The notes: generated by a model not told the origin, from the letters alone. 64,000 nt of DNA from Enterococcus timonensis (GCF_900104595.1 NZ_FNVY01000003.1:434001-498000), one strand, 5' to 3'; positions 27,956 through 37,900 are shown, numbered from the stretch's first letter. Translations and numbers: made by a program.

Positions 27956-28878
27956 TTTGCCACCTCCTGAAAATAATTATGACTTTCTAAGAAGCGTTTG
28001 GCCACTTCTGCAGGTTCTAATAAGTTGTTATCGGCTTGATAATTCAACTCTTGCATTTCTTCAGTGGAAATTTTTCCAGTCAATTTTTCCAAAATCCCTT
28101 CAGCTTCGGGATGTTTTTCAAAAAGTGATTCGTTGACCACCATGGCACAATCATACGGCGGGAAGAAATGGCGGTCGTCTTCTAACATCACCAAGTCATA
28201 ACTGGCGATTCGTCCATCAGTGGAATAACCTAAGATGACATCCATTTGCCCAGCTGCAACAGCATCGTAAACTAAGCCAATTTGCATCGGATAAGTTTTG
28301 GCAAAAGAAAAATCATAGGCAGAAATAAAGCCTGGATAGCCATCACCTTTACGATTCAGCCAAGAAGAGTCTACGCCGACTGATAACTCGTCAGCATAAT
28401 TTTGAAGATCAGAAACTTTTTGCAAATGATATTTTTCGGCGGTTTCTTTTGTCACTAGAAAAACATAGGAATTTTCAAAACCGTAACTAGGAAAGTATTG
28501 TTGGTGAAATTTTTCCTGAAAACCAGCTTGAACTAAGCTAAGTGCTTTTTGAGGATCGGTGACCGGCTCTTGATTTAAAACAGTCGTTAAGTCAGTTCCT
28601 GTGTAACGAGCAGCAGCAATATCGCCGTCGCCATTGACTAACGCTTGATGAATAATACTGGTGGTGGCCAAATTATTTACTAGTGTAGTTTCAAAATTGC
28701 CATCATGTTCCAAAAGTTGACTAATCATGGCTGCCATAATCTGACTCTCAGTAGTAATTCCACCAATAATTGAAATATTATTTTTATCGTGGTTACTGGC
28801 AAGACCCGGCAGCGAACAACTACCTAGCAGGAGTAAAGCACCTAGGAGACCCAGAAGTTTGGTCATTTTTTTAAACAT
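27952..28878 (-). CDS. opuCC: Osmoprotectant-binding lipoprotein (OpuCC-like)
   Basis: 308-residue lipoprotein with lipobox LGSC (Cys21) and an OpuAC/ProX type II binding fold (IIGGITTESQIMAAMISQLL, ARYTGTDLTTVLNQ, VGVDSSWLNRKGDGY, GYSTDGRIASYDLVMLEDDRH split across ~185-240). It captures a quaternary ammonium osmolyte outside the membrane for the two permeases flanking it. Overlaps the upstream permease gene by 8 bp. Confidence 0.92.
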   Translation of the reverse strand: MFKKMTKLLGLLGALLLLGSCSLPGLASNHDKNNISIIGGITTESQIMAAMISQLLEHDGNFETTLVNNLATTSIIHQALVNGDGDIAAARYTGTDLTTVLNQEPVTDPQKALSLVQAGFQEKFHQQYFPSYGFENSYVFLVTKETAEKYHLQKVSDLQNYADELSVGVDSSWLNRKGDGYPGFISAYDFSFAKTYPMQIGLVYDAVAAGQMDVILGYSTDGRIASYDLVMLEDDRHFFPPYDCAMVVNESLFEKHPEAEGILEKLTGKISTEEMQELNYQADNNLLEPAEVAKRFLESHNYFQEVAK

Positions 28879-29515
28879 CTTGCTTCACCTCCAGCAAAGG
28901 TTTCGGCGTTAAGCGATGTTCTAATTTGCTTAATAAATAATCCGTCAAAAGAGCCATAATAGTCACCGGAATCGTCCCGGCAAAAATCAAATCACTACGA
29001 TACAAATTTAACCCTTGGAAAATAAAATCACCTAAACCACCGGCACCAATATAAGAAGCTAAAGTGGCCCAAGCAATCACATACACACTAGCCAATCGCA
29101 CGCCGGCCATAATCGTGGGAATCCCTAAAGGAAGTTGCACCTTAAATAATAATTGTTGGCGGGTCATCCCCATGCCAACGCCGGCATCGATAACGTCGGG
29201 ATTTAAATTTTTCATAGCCAAAAAAGTATTACGCATAATTGGTAGCAGTGAATAAATAAATAGCGCGAGAACAGCTGGCGTAAAACCAATCCCAAAAATC
29301 GGAATCATTATGGCTAAAAGAGCTAGACTAGGGACGGTTTGCAAGGCTGAAGTAATCCCCATGACGATTTTTGCTAAAGTTTTTGTTCGGGCAATCAAAA
29401 TCCCTAAAGGTAGGGCGATAATAATCCCCAACGCTAAAGCTGTAAAAGAAATTAAAAAATGTTGACCAAATTTTACTAATAATTCACCGCCATAAGTTCT
29501 AAAAAATGCGGTCAT
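28871..29515 (-). CDS. opuCB: Osmoprotectant ABC transporter permease (OpuCB-like)
   Basis: 214-residue permease with the same fold as the OpuCD-like protein: LALLAIMIPIFGIGFTPAVL, the loop DAGVGMGMTRQQLLFKVQLP and SYIGAGGLGDFIFQG. It overlaps the ATPase gene by 4 bp (ATGA) and pairs with OpuCD to form the channel. Confidence 0.92.
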   Translation of the reverse strand: MTAFFRTYGGELLVKFGQHFLISFTALALGIIIALPLGILIARTKTLAKIVMGITSALQTVPSLALLAIMIPIFGIGFTPAVLALFIYSLLPIMRNTFLAMKNLNPDVIDAGVGMGMTRQQLLFKVQLPLGIPTIMAGVRLASVYVIAWATLASYIGAGGLGDFIFQGLNLYRSDLIFAGTIPVTIMALLTDYLLSKLEHRLTPKPLLEVKQDV

Positions 29516-30696
29516 TTCAACACCTCCGTAATTCCCGGAGTTGCCTCTTGATTGGCAGCTGCTTCTTGCAACGTTTCTTCCTCACCAAAAATAACATCAT
29601 AAACAATATCGACTAAAGACGAGCGGGTGAGAATGCCCACCAAACGTTTTTTACTATCAGTCACGGGGACATATTTCACGCCGCGTTTTAAAATGCGTTG
29701 CAACGTATCTCTTAAAAGAGCGCTCTGTTGCACGTAAAACACTTGCGTATTTAAAATATCGCCGACACTGGTGGCGGTTTTGCGTTTGGCGTCAATGGAT
29801 TCAATATCAATAAAGCCTTTTAAAACTTGGGCTTCATCTACCACTAATAATGTGTCGACGCGTTTTTCTCTCATTAAAGAGATGGCTTGAGCTAAAGATT
29901 TTTCTGGCGTGATGGAAACAGCGTGGGCTAACATCACTTGTCCGACGGTGGTGATGTCAGGTTTTGTTTGTAACAGGCGGTCGGCCCCTAACAGTTCTTC
30001 TACAAAAGCGTTGGCCGGGTGTCGTAAAATATTATCCGGTGTGTCAAATTGAATAATTTTTCCTTCACTCATAATGGCAATCCGACTAGCTAATTTTAAA
30101 GCTTCATCCATATCATGGGTGACAAAGACAATTGTTTTTCCAAGGCGGACTTGTAAATCTTTCACCAAATCTTGCAACGTATCACGTGTTATAGGATCTA
30201 AAGCGCCAAAAGGTTCATCCATTAAAATAACTTTTTGATCGGCGGCTAAAGCGCGAATCACACCAATTCTTTGTTGTTGCCCTCCAGAAAGTTCATGAGG
30301 GTACCGAGCCAACATTTCTTCAGGCAGATCAACTAAAGCAATCATTTTTTTGGCAATCGCTTGGCGTTTTTCTTTTTCGACATTTAATAATTGGGGAACG
30401 AGGGTAATATTTTCGCCAATCGTTAAATGAGGTAAGAGACCCACATTTTGAATAACGTAGCCGATTTTCCGCCGCAAAGTCACCGCATTTTCTTTATGGA
30501 TATCTTCATCATTAATTAAAATGGTGCCACTTGTCGGTTCGGTCATGCGGTTAATCATGCGCATAGTGGTAGTTTTACCAGAGCCAGATGTTCCGATGAA
30601 ACAAATAAATTCCCCTTCTTCAATGGAAAAACTTAAATCTTCCACGGCAATTTTGCCACCTTTATATATCTTTGATACTTGTTTAAATTCAATCAT
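29512..30696 (-). CDS. opuCA: Osmoprotectant ABC transporter ATPase with CBS pair (OpuCA-like)
   Basis: 394-residue ATPase: Walker A GTSGSGKTTT, signature LSGGQQQRIGV, Walker B VILMDEPFGALD, then a C-terminal CBS-domain pair (about 250-370) as in OpuA/OpuCA ATPases, where it senses ionic strength or c-di-AMP. First gene of the operon; AGGAGG precedes the ATG. No operator could be picked out upstream. Confidence 0.93.
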   Translation of the reverse strand: MIEFKQVSKIYKGGKIAVEDLSFSIEEGEFICFIGTSGSGKTTTMRMINRMTEPTSGTILINDEDIHKENAVTLRRKIGYVIQNVGLLPHLTIGENITLVPQLLNVEKEKRQAIAKKMIALVDLPEEMLARYPHELSGGQQQRIGVIRALAADQKVILMDEPFGALDPITRDTLQDLVKDLQVRLGKTIVFVTHDMDEALKLASRIAIMSEGKIIQFDTPDNILRHPANAFVEELLGADRLLQTKPDITTVGQVMLAHAVSITPEKSLAQAISLMREKRVDTLLVVDEAQVLKGFIDIESIDAKRKTATSVGDILNTQVFYVQQSALLRDTLQRILKRGVKYVPVTDSKKRLVGILTRSSLVDIVYDVIFGEEETLQEAAANQEATPGITEVLK

Positions 30697-31135
30697 CGCA
30701 TTTCCTCCTTAAAAATTAAAAATACCCGAAAATCTCCTTACTAATTGTTACAAAAATCGCCGTCAAAAGCAAATTATGGCGATTTTACAAGGTTTTATTT
30801 TTAATAAATCGTGAGAATAAATTTTTAAAATAACAAAAAAACAGCTGAATTTCACAAATAATGGAAGGGAGTGAGGTAGCGGTCGACTGGTGATCGTTGC
30901 TAATCCAACTTTTTAGCTGAAATAACGGGAAAAAGCGAACTTTCTAAAATGAGAAACTTTTAATCTTGTTTTATTAAAGCCGGGCGCAAAATTGAAAGCG
31001 AATCAATTATTTAATGAAAAAAATTTTTTTATTTTTTTACACAAACTCATTGTGAATTAAAGAGCATACAAAAGCTAATTTTTGTGGATTTCCCTAGTGA
31101 AAGCATAAAAATGCCCGCTTTAAGTAAAAAAAAAG
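30697..31135. other. Intergenic stretch between divergent opuCA and adhE
   Basis: About 440 bp without a gene. It is AT-rich with TTCACAAAT near 30853 and ACACAAACTCATTGTGAA near 31039-31056, which look like isolated Rex-type half-sites. No clear promoter was identified for opuCA. Confidence 0.4.
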
Positions 31136-31195
31136 TGTGATTTTTATCACATGTACACTTGCAATTTGGTTTTCATTTGTGTATGATAACAAATG
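31136..31195 (+). promoter_or_regulatory. adhE promoter with Rex-like operator
   Basis: TGTGATTTTTATCACA (31136-31151) fits the Rex palindrome TGTGA-N6-TCACA. The promoter is TTGCAA (31159-31164), 17-bp spacer, TATGAT (31182-31187). A second inverted repeat CATTTGT / ACAAATG (31174-31195) brackets the -10. Rex represses adhE in other Firmicutes when NAD+ is high. Confidence 0.75.
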
Positions 31196-31253
31196 TAAGC
31201 AAGTGATGAACTTCACTAAAGTGTTTTTAAACAACATTCAGGAGGAAATTAAT

Positions 31254-33944
31254 ATGGCTAAAACAATTGCCCCAAAAACAAAACCAACTGCTGAAGAAAA
31301 AGCAGCTAAAATGGAACAAGCTCGCCTCTACACCGATACATTGGTTCAAAAAGCACTCGTTGCAGAAAATGCCTATGCTCATTTTTCCCAAGAACAAGTA
31401 GATAAAATCGTCGCAGCCGCTGCCTTAGCTGGTTCCGAAGCTGCCTTAATGTTGGCTCATGAAGCCGTTGACGAAACCAAACGTGGTGTTGTTGAAGATA
31501 AAGATACGAAAAATCGTTTTGCTACTGAAAATATTTACAATTTAATCAAACATGAAAAAACAGTCGGGATTATCGGCGAAGATAAAATTAAAGGTCAAGT
31601 CCAAATTGCTGCCCCGCTTGGTGTGTTAGCAGGGATTGTCCCAACCACGAATCCAACGAGTACTTCCATGTTTAAATCATTAATGGCTTTAAAAACCCGG
31701 AATGCAATTGTTTTTGCTTTCCATCCTCAAGCGCAAAAATGTTCCAGTCATGCGGCTAAAATTTTGTATGATGCCGCTGTTGCCGCCGGAGCGCCTAAAG
31801 ATATTATTCAATGGGTGGAAGTTCCTTCTTTAGAGAACACGACAGCTTTAATCCAAAATCCAAATATTGCTTCGATTTTAGCAACAGGTGGACCGGGTAT
31901 GGTTAATGCCGCTTTGAAATCTGGTAATCCTTCACTAGGTGTCGGTGCTGGTAACGGAGCGATTTATGTGGATCACACAGCGTACATTGATCGGGCAGTG
32001 GAAGATTTACTTTTGTCAAAACGTTTTGATAATGGGATGATTTGTGCCACAGAAAATTCAGCTGTCGTTGAAGCGCCAATTTATGATGAATGGTTAGCTA
32101 AAATGGTAGAAAAAGGTTCTTACATTGTTCCGAAAAAAGATTATCAAAAATTAGCTGACTTTGTTTTTAATGAAGGTCACGGTGTAAATGGAGCCGTCGC
32201 TGGAATGTCTGCTCACTGGATTTGTGATCAAGCGGGCGTTGAATTACCTGCCGAATGTGATGTTTTATTATTTGAATTAGATGCTAAAAATATCGGCGAA
32301 AAACTTTCTTCTGAAAAATTATCTCCATTATTATCGGTCTATAAAGCAGCAGATCGACAAGAAGGCATTCAGATTGTTGCCCAACTGTTAGCTTATCAAG
32401 GGGCGGGACACAATGCAGCCATTCAAATCGGTTCACAAGCTGATCCATTTGTAGCTGAGTTTTCCGAAAAAACTAATGCGGCGCGGATTATTGTTAATCA
32501 ACCAGATTCCATCGGTGGAATTGGTGATATTTACACCGACGCACTGAAAGCAAGCTTAACTTTAGGAACTGGATCATGGGGGAAAAATTCAATGTCACAT
32601 AACTTAACCACCTCAGACTTAATCAATGTTAAAACGGTTGCCAAACGGAGAAATCGTCCGCAATGGGTTCGGTTGCCAGAAAAAGTTTATTATGAAAAAA
32701 ATGCCATTTCTTATTTACAAGATGATGCGGAAGAAATGAATCGCGTCTTTATCGTGGCCGATCCTGGTATGGTGCAATTTGGCTTTGTGGATAGTGTTTA
32801 TTCCCAATTAGAATTGCGGGACGAAACAGTTAAGACTTCACTTTACGGCAACGTCCGCCCTGACCCAACTCTAGGACAAACAATTGAAATTGCCCAACAA
32901 CTGCAACAATTTAAACCCGATACAATTATTGCTATCGGTGGTGGATCAGCTTTAGATGCTGCCAAAATCGCTCGTTTTATTTATGAATATTCACTAGATC
33001 AAGAAGCTGGATTTTTAGAAAGTTATGAAAAAGTTTCTGAACTTTTCTACAAACTCCAACAAAAATTCATGGATATTCGTAAGAGAATTGTTCGTTTCCA
33101 TCACCAAACAGAAACGAAATTAATCGCCATTCCAACTACATCAGGGACTGGTTCTGAAGTTACACCATTTTCAGTTATTACTGATGACAATACTCATGTA
33201 AAATATCCATTGGCAGATTATGAATTGACCCCACAAGTGGCGATTGTTGATCCTGAATTTGTTCTGACTGTGCCACGTCGGACGGTTTCATTGTCTGGAT
33301 TAGATAGCTTATCCCACGCTTTAGAATCTTATGTTTCTGTGATGGCTTCTGATTTTACTCGTCCTTGGTCACTTGAAGCCATTAAATTAGTCTTTGAAAA
33401 CTTGGAAGAATCGTTTAAATTCGATCCAAAAAATCCAACGTTAGCTGGCGAAACGGCGCGAGTAAATATGCATTATGCCGCGACTTTAGCTGGGATGGCT
33501 TTTGCCAATGCCTTCTTAGGAATTAATCATTCATTTGCCCATAAAACAGGTGGTGAATTCGGCTTGCCACATGGTTTAGCAATTACAATTGCTATGCAAC
33601 ACGTGGTACGGTTTAACGGAGTTGCCGGCAATGTTAAACGGACGCCATTCCCACGTTACGAAGTATATCGCGGTCAAAAAGATTATGCTGATATTGCTCG
33701 GGCCTTAAATCTGAAAGGCAATACAGATGCTGAATTAGTTGAAGCTCTTTGCCAAAAAATTGCTGATTTAGCTAAAGCTTTAGAAGTTGACACAAGTTTG
33801 TCAGGAAATGGTGTCACCAAAGAACAATTTGACGGATCAATCGATAAATTAGTTGATCTAGTTTACAACGATCAATGTACGACAGCGAACCCACGTCAAC
33901 CATCTCTTGCTGAAATTCGCCAAATGTTAATTGACCAATTTTAA
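31254..33944 (+). CDS. adhE: Bifunctional acetaldehyde-CoA/alcohol dehydrogenase
   Basis: Converts acetyl-CoA to acetaldehyde and then ethanol, re-oxidising NADH in fermentation. 896 residues: an aldehyde dehydrogenase domain (about 15-440, catalytic Cys in MICATENS) and an iron-type alcohol dehydrogenase domain (about 460-896, GGGSALDAAK, metal His residues in GINHSFAHKTG and LPHGLA). The ATG at 31254 follows GGAGG; the frame stays open upstream to 31137, but that part is the promoter. Single-gene unit with its own terminator. Confidence 0.96.
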   Translation: MAKTIAPKTKPTAEEKAAKMEQARLYTDTLVQKALVAENAYAHFSQEQVDKIVAAAALAGSEAALMLAHEAVDETKRGVVEDKDTKNRFATENIYNLIKHEKTVGIIGEDKIKGQVQIAAPLGVLAGIVPTTNPTSTSMFKSLMALKTRNAIVFAFHPQAQKCSSHAAKILYDAAVAAGAPKDIIQWVEVPSLENTTALIQNPNIASILATGGPGMVNAALKSGNPSLGVGAGNGAIYVDHTAYIDRAVEDLLLSKRFDNGMICATENSAVVEAPIYDEWLAKMVEKGSYIVPKKDYQKLADFVFNEGHGVNGAVAGMSAHWICDQAGVELPAECDVLLFELDAKNIGEKLSSEKLSPLLSVYKAADRQEGIQIVAQLLAYQGAGHNAAIQIGSQADPFVAEFSEKTNAARIIVNQPDSIGGIGDIYTDALKASLTLGTGSWGKNSMSHNLTTSDLINVKTVAKRRNRPQWVRLPEKVYYEKNAISYLQDDAEEMNRVFIVADPGMVQFGFVDSVYSQLELRDETVKTSLYGNVRPDPTLGQTIEIAQQLQQFKPDTIIAIGGGSALDAAKIARFIYEYSLDQEAGFLESYEKVSELFYKLQQKFMDIRKRIVRFHHQTETKLIAIPTTSGTGSEVTPFSVITDDNTHVKYPLADYELTPQVAIVDPEFVLTVPRRTVSLSGLDSLSHALESYVSVMASDFTRPWSLEAIKLVFENLEESFKFDPKNPTLAGETARVNMHYAATLAGMAFANAFLGINHSFAHKTGGEFGLPHGLAITIAMQHVVRFNGVAGNVKRTPFPRYEVYRGQKDYADIARALNLKGNTDAELVEALCQKIADLAKALEVDTSLSGNGVTKEQFDGSIDKLVDLVYNDQCTTANPRQPSLAEIRQMLIDQF

Positions 33945-33956
33945 AATATTTTTTGC

Positions 33957-33990
33957 AACACCGACGCTTTTTCAGGTCGGTGTTTTTTTC
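33957..33990 (+). terminator. Terminator after adhE
   Basis: Stem ACACCGAC / GTCGGTGT with T-run. Confidence 0.9.
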
Positions 33991-34050
33991 TGTACTATTA
34001 TATTGTTTCATCTGTTATAATTATCTTAAAGAATTGAAAGGAGCAAACAA

Positions 34051-34731
34051 ATGAAAATAATTTATCATGGACATGCCACTTTATCGGTTATTTTAAATGA
34101 CGGAACAAGAATTTTAGTTGATCCTTTTTTTACCGGAAATTCTTGGAGTACAGTAAAACCTGAGGAAATAAGTTGTGATTATATTTTAGCAACGCACGGC
34201 CATAACGATCATATTCAAGATTTGCTGCCGATTGCTAAAAAAAATAAAGCGACAGTGATTGCCATTGCCGAACTTGCTAGTTGGGCTAAAAAAAATGGCG
34301 CGAAAAGTCACGGCATGAATCTTGGCGGAAGCTTTGAATTTCCATTTGGACACATTAAAATGGTGACAGCCCAACATTCTTCTAGTTTTACTGAAGATGG
34401 AAAAACTATTTACTTAGGCGAACCGGCGGGATTTATTTTACAAGCAGATGGCAAAACAATTTATTTGGCAGGAGATACGGCTTATTTTTCTGATATGAAA
34501 TTACTTGCCGATGATTTTGTAATTGATTTGGCGGTGCTACCGATTGGCGATAATTTTACAATGGGGATAAAAGATGCCGTTAAAGCTGCAAAAGCTGTGG
34601 AGGCAAAAAAAGTATTGCCCATTCACTACAATACATTTCCAGCCATTAAACAAGATCCAGAAAAATTTGCAAAAAGCTTACCGGCCGGTGTCGTGAGCAT
34701 TCTAAAAGCTGAAGAAGAACTGATTATATAG
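34051..34731 (+). CDS. UPF0173 metal-dependent hydrolase (YtkL-like)
   Basis: 226-residue metallo-beta-lactamase-fold hydrolase: GHATLSVIL, LVDPFFTGN, the metal-binding THGHNDH, and LAGDTAYF with later His in LPIHYNTFP. The biological substrate of this family is not known. A TATAAT at 34016-34021 probably serves this gene. The YtoI-like gene follows by 12 bp, an arrangement also known in Bacillus. Confidence 0.9.
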   Translation: MKIIYHGHATLSVILNDGTRILVDPFFTGNSWSTVKPEEISCDYILATHGHNDHIQDLLPIAKKNKATVIAIAELASWAKKNGAKSHGMNLGGSFEFPFGHIKMVTAQHSSSFTEDGKTIYLGEPAGFILQADGKTIYLAGDTAYFSDMKLLADDFVIDLAVLPIGDNFTMGIKDAVKAAKAVEAKKVLPIHYNTFPAIKQDPEKFAKSLPAGVVSILKAEEELII

Positions 34732-34743
34732 AGAGAAGGAAAA

Positions 34744-36072
34744 ATGTTGGCCACCAAACACGATCAAATATTACAATTTATCGAAGCTTTGCCAGTGGGT
34801 GAGCGGATTAGTGTGCGTAGTATTGCAAAAAATCTCAGTGTCAGCGAAGGAACTGCATACAGGGCCATTAAAGATGCCGAAAATGCTGGTGTTGTTTCCA
34901 CTATTCAAAGAGTTGGTACGATTCGGATTGAACGCAAACTTAAAAAAAATATCGAGCGACTAACTTTTAATGAAGTGGTAAAAATTACAGAAGGCGATGT
35001 TTTAGGCGGTGCAGTTGGATTAGAGCGGGATTTAAATAAATTTGTGATTGGCGCTATGACCGTTGAGGCGATGGAACGCTACATTTCGCCAGATTCATTA
35101 ATGATTGTCGGCAATCGTTTAGATGTTCAAAAATTAGCCTTACAACTAGGCGCGGCGGTCTTAATTACCGGTGGCTTTGAAACAACTCCTGAAATTGCTG
35201 CTTTAGCGGATGAGTTGAATATGCCGGTGTTGCGGACGACTTATGATACGTTCACGGTGGCGACATTGATTAACCGCGCTCTTTCTGATCAGCTTATTAA
35301 AAAAGATATTATGCTGGTTTCAGATATTTATACGCCGCTAGAAAAAACAAATTATTTGCGGGGAATTGAAACAATCGCCGATTATCGAAAAATGGCCACT
35401 AGTTCAGGTCACTCCAGATTTCCAGTGGTGAATCAACATTTACGTTTATTAGGCATGATTACCGCCAAAGATGTGGTGGGGAAAAATGATGCACAAACCA
35501 TCGACAAAGCCATGACTAAAGATCCAAATTCGGTGAAAAAAGGAACGAGTGTAGCGAGCGTTTCGCACCAAATGATTTGGGACGGACTAGAAGTAATGCC
35601 TGTAGTGGAAGATGATTTGACATTAATGGGGATTGTTACGCGCCGTGATGTGATGAAGTCGATGCAACTGGCGCAACGGCAACCGCAAATGACTGATACT
35701 TTTTCCGACCAAATTTCCGGTCAAGTGATTACAGTTGAAGAAACCAAAGTGCCCACCGGCTTTGAATATAAATTTGTCGTGACGCCACAAATGGTTAACG
35801 GAGTAGGGACGATTTCTTTTGGCGTTTTAAGCGAACTAATAACTACCGTCACCCAACGCATTATGGTGACCCATCAAAAACGCAATGTGCTGATTGAACA
35901 AGTGAATTTGCATTATTTTAAATTGATTCAATTAGAAAGTGAGCTGTCAATTCGACCACGGATTTTAGAAATTGGCCGCCGCAGTGCGAAACTAGATATT
36001 GAGGTCTTTTTGGAAAACAGTATTGTGGCAAAATCCATCGTGATTTGCCAAGTGATGGAACGTTCCCAATGA
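34744..36072 (+). CDS. DRTGG-CBS-hotdog regulator (YtoI-like)
   Basis: 442-residue cytosolic protein with an N-terminal helix-turn-helix (ISVRSIAKNLSVSEGTAYRAI), a DRTGG domain (about 70-185), a CBS pair (about 190-310, FPVVNQHLRLLGMITAKDVV and VMPVVEDDLTLMGIVTRRDV) and a C-terminal hotdog/MaoC-like domain. This domain order is that of B. subtilis YtoI. CBS pairs bind adenine nucleotides, so it may be a nucleotide-sensing regulator; the target is unknown. Confidence 0.88.
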   Translation: MLATKHDQILQFIEALPVGERISVRSIAKNLSVSEGTAYRAIKDAENAGVVSTIQRVGTIRIERKLKKNIERLTFNEVVKITEGDVLGGAVGLERDLNKFVIGAMTVEAMERYISPDSLMIVGNRLDVQKLALQLGAAVLITGGFETTPEIAALADELNMPVLRTTYDTFTVATLINRALSDQLIKKDIMLVSDIYTPLEKTNYLRGIETIADYRKMATSSGHSRFPVVNQHLRLLGMITAKDVVGKNDAQTIDKAMTKDPNSVKKGTSVASVSHQMIWDGLEVMPVVEDDLTLMGIVTRRDVMKSMQLAQRQPQMTDTFSDQISGQVITVEETKVPTGFEYKFVVTPQMVNGVGTISFGVLSELITTVTQRIMVTHQKRNVLIEQVNLHYFKLIQLESELSIRPRILEIGRRSAKLDIEVFLENSIVAKSIVICQVMERSQ

Positions 36073-36125
36073 TTAAATGCGGCAAAGTTGGCTGGAAAAA
36101 AATAAAAGATAAATAATTTAAAAAA

Positions 36126-36154
36126 GGAAGTGACGCGTTTTTACGCGAATAATG
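36126..36154 (+). promoter_or_regulatory. nrnA ribosome binding site separated from ATG by a hairpin
   Basis: GGAAG at 36126-36130 is 21 bases from the ATG at 36152, too far. Between them, CGCGT (36134-36138) and ACGCG (36143-36147) form a 5-bp GC-rich hairpin; folding it leaves an effective spacing of 7 bases. Confidence 0.55.
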
Positions 36155-37105
36155 AATATTACTGACGAAATTTTAGAAATGATTAAACAATTTGAGACGA
36201 TTATTATCCACCGCCATCAACGGCCTGATCCTGATGCCATCGGTTCACAAGCGGGTCTTGGGGAAATTTTAAAAACAAGTTTTCCAGCTAAAAAGATTTT
36301 ACTTGCCGGTGAAACGACGGATGGTTTAGACTTTTTGGCGAAAATGGATTCAGTAACGGCTAAAGATTATGACGGGGCGCTGGCCATTATTGTCGATACC
36401 GCTGATACACCACGAATTGATGGCGAAAATTATGATTTAGCGAAAAAATGGATTAAAATCGATCACCATCCTAACGATCAACCTTATGGCGATATTTGCT
36501 ACGTTAATACCGATGCGAGTTCTTGTTCTGAGATGATTACTGATTTTTATTTGCAACATCAAGACGAGTTGAGCTTATCTGATAATGGGGCGCTACTATT
36601 ATATGCCGGGATTGTTGGTGACACGGGGCGCTTTTTATATCCAGGGACAACGCCCGAAACGTTAAGAATGGCCGCAGCTTTGCGAGAATTTTCTTTTGAT
36701 GCTGCAGCATTAAATCGGAAACTCGACTCCGTTCCGATGAAAATCGCTAAATTATTTGGCTATGTTTTTGAAAATGTGACCTTAGATGAATTTGGCGCTG
36801 GTGTTTTAATGTTAGACAGCGACGTAATGAAAAAATTTGATGTGGTAGATGCAGAAGTTTCGTCGATTGTTTCTTTACCCGGGAAAATTGAAGAAGCACA
36901 AGCTTGGACAATTTTTGTAGCCCAAGAAGATGGGACGTTCCGCGTTCATTTTCGGTCAAAAGGGCCAGTTATTAATGAACTAGCTAAATTACATCATGGC
37001 GGCGGTCATCCCATGGCATCAGGTGCCAAAGCTAAAGATGTGACAGAAACAGAAGAAATTTATCGTCAGTTGCAAACTATTGTTCGAGATTTTTCTACAA
37101 AATAA
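36152..37105 (+). CDS. nrnA: DHH/DHHA1 phosphoesterase, NrnA oligoribonuclease/pAp phosphatase
   Basis: 317-residue two-metal phosphodiesterase that degrades nanoRNA and dephosphorylates pAp. The DHH domain shows IIHRHQRPDPDAIGSQ, IVDTADTPR and the DHH motif KIDHHPND; the DHHA1 domain ends with GGGHPMASGAKA. Normal length for the family. Downstream of the ytkL-ytoI-like pair; the three may be one transcription unit (79-bp gap). Confidence 0.92.
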   Translation: MNITDEILEMIKQFETIIIHRHQRPDPDAIGSQAGLGEILKTSFPAKKILLAGETTDGLDFLAKMDSVTAKDYDGALAIIVDTADTPRIDGENYDLAKKWIKIDHHPNDQPYGDICYVNTDASSCSEMITDFYLQHQDELSLSDNGALLLYAGIVGDTGRFLYPGTTPETLRMAAALREFSFDAAALNRKLDSVPMKIAKLFGYVFENVTLDEFGAGVLMLDSDVMKKFDVVDAEVSSIVSLPGKIEEAQAWTIFVAQEDGTFRVHFRSKGPVINELAKLHHGGGHPMASGAKAKDVTETEEIYRQLQTIVRDFSTK

Positions 37106-37204
37106 GTTTAAATTTCTTTAAGGTGCAGATTAAAAAGTGGTAGATTAGCCAAAATTTGTTAGACTAAAAAGAGAATAGAAGAAAATTCAACAGGAGGTGG
37201 TCGG

Positions 37205-37900
37205 ATGTTTCCATTTTTTTGGGATCCAACGTATATTTTAGTAATTATTGGGATTGCTATTTCAGGGTTAGCTTCGGCCTATGTGAACAGTACGTTTAAA
37301 AAGTTTGACGAAGTACGCAGTCGAAAAAATGTTACCGGAACGCAAGCTGCTCAATTTATTTTGCAAGACAGTGGCATTACTGATGTCATGGTTCGGCCGA
37401 TTTCCGGGAATTTATCGGATAATTACAATTCAAAAGATAAAACTTTGAACTTGTCTGAAAGTACTGCTCAATCGATGTCTGTAGCAGCGATTGGCGTAGC
37501 AGCTCATGAATGTGGGCATGCCGTCCAAGATCAAAAAAATTATATTCCTATGAAAATTCGCCATGCAATTGTCCCAGTAGCAAATCTTGGGTCAACGATT
37601 GCCTTTCCGTTAATTTTAGTTGGCGTCCTTTTAAGTTACAATCAAACGCTGATTTACTTAGGAATTTTTGCTTTTTCTTTCGCCCTTTTATTTCAATTAG
37701 TGACTTTGCCAGTAGAATTTGATGCCTCGAGACGGGCGGTCAAAATTTTATCGGCGGGAAATTTATTGACTGAAGAAGAAGTGCCCATGGTCAAAAAAGT
37801 TTTGTTTGCTGCTGCACTCACTTATGTGGCCGCAGCTTTAAGTACTTTTTTACAGTTGTTGCGTTTGATCATTTTATTTGGTGGTCGCAACAGAGATTAA
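37205..37900 (+). CDS. Membrane zinc metallopeptidase (YugP-like)
   Basis: 231-residue membrane protein of the YugP family with the zinc motif AAHECGHAVQ (HExxH), a first helix at the N-terminus and three helices in the second half. It lies 100 bp after nrnA and is closed by a terminator. A preceding AGGAGGTGG is a strong ribosome binding site. Substrates are unknown. Confidence 0.9.
   Translation: MFPFFWDPTYILVIIGIAISGLASAYVNSTFKKFDEVRSRKNVTGTQAAQFILQDSGITDVMVRPISGNLSDNYNSKDKTLNLSESTAQSMSVAAIGVAAHECGHAVQDQKNYIPMKIRHAIVPVANLGSTIAFPLILVGVLLSYNQTLIYLGIFAFSFALLFQLVTLPVEFDASRRAVKILSAGNLLTEEEVPMVKKVLFAAALTYVAAALSTFLQLLRLIILFGGRNRD

Noticed and set aside
31136-31151. CRP site before adhE
   Set aside because: TGTGA-N6-TCACA also fits E. 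coli CRP, but Firmicutes lack cAMP-CRP control of this type and Rex is the known adhE regulator.
31137-31253. Extended adhE start at 31137
   Set aside because: These bases are the Rex site and promoter; ATG 31254 has a strong ribosome binding site and matches the usual AdhE start.
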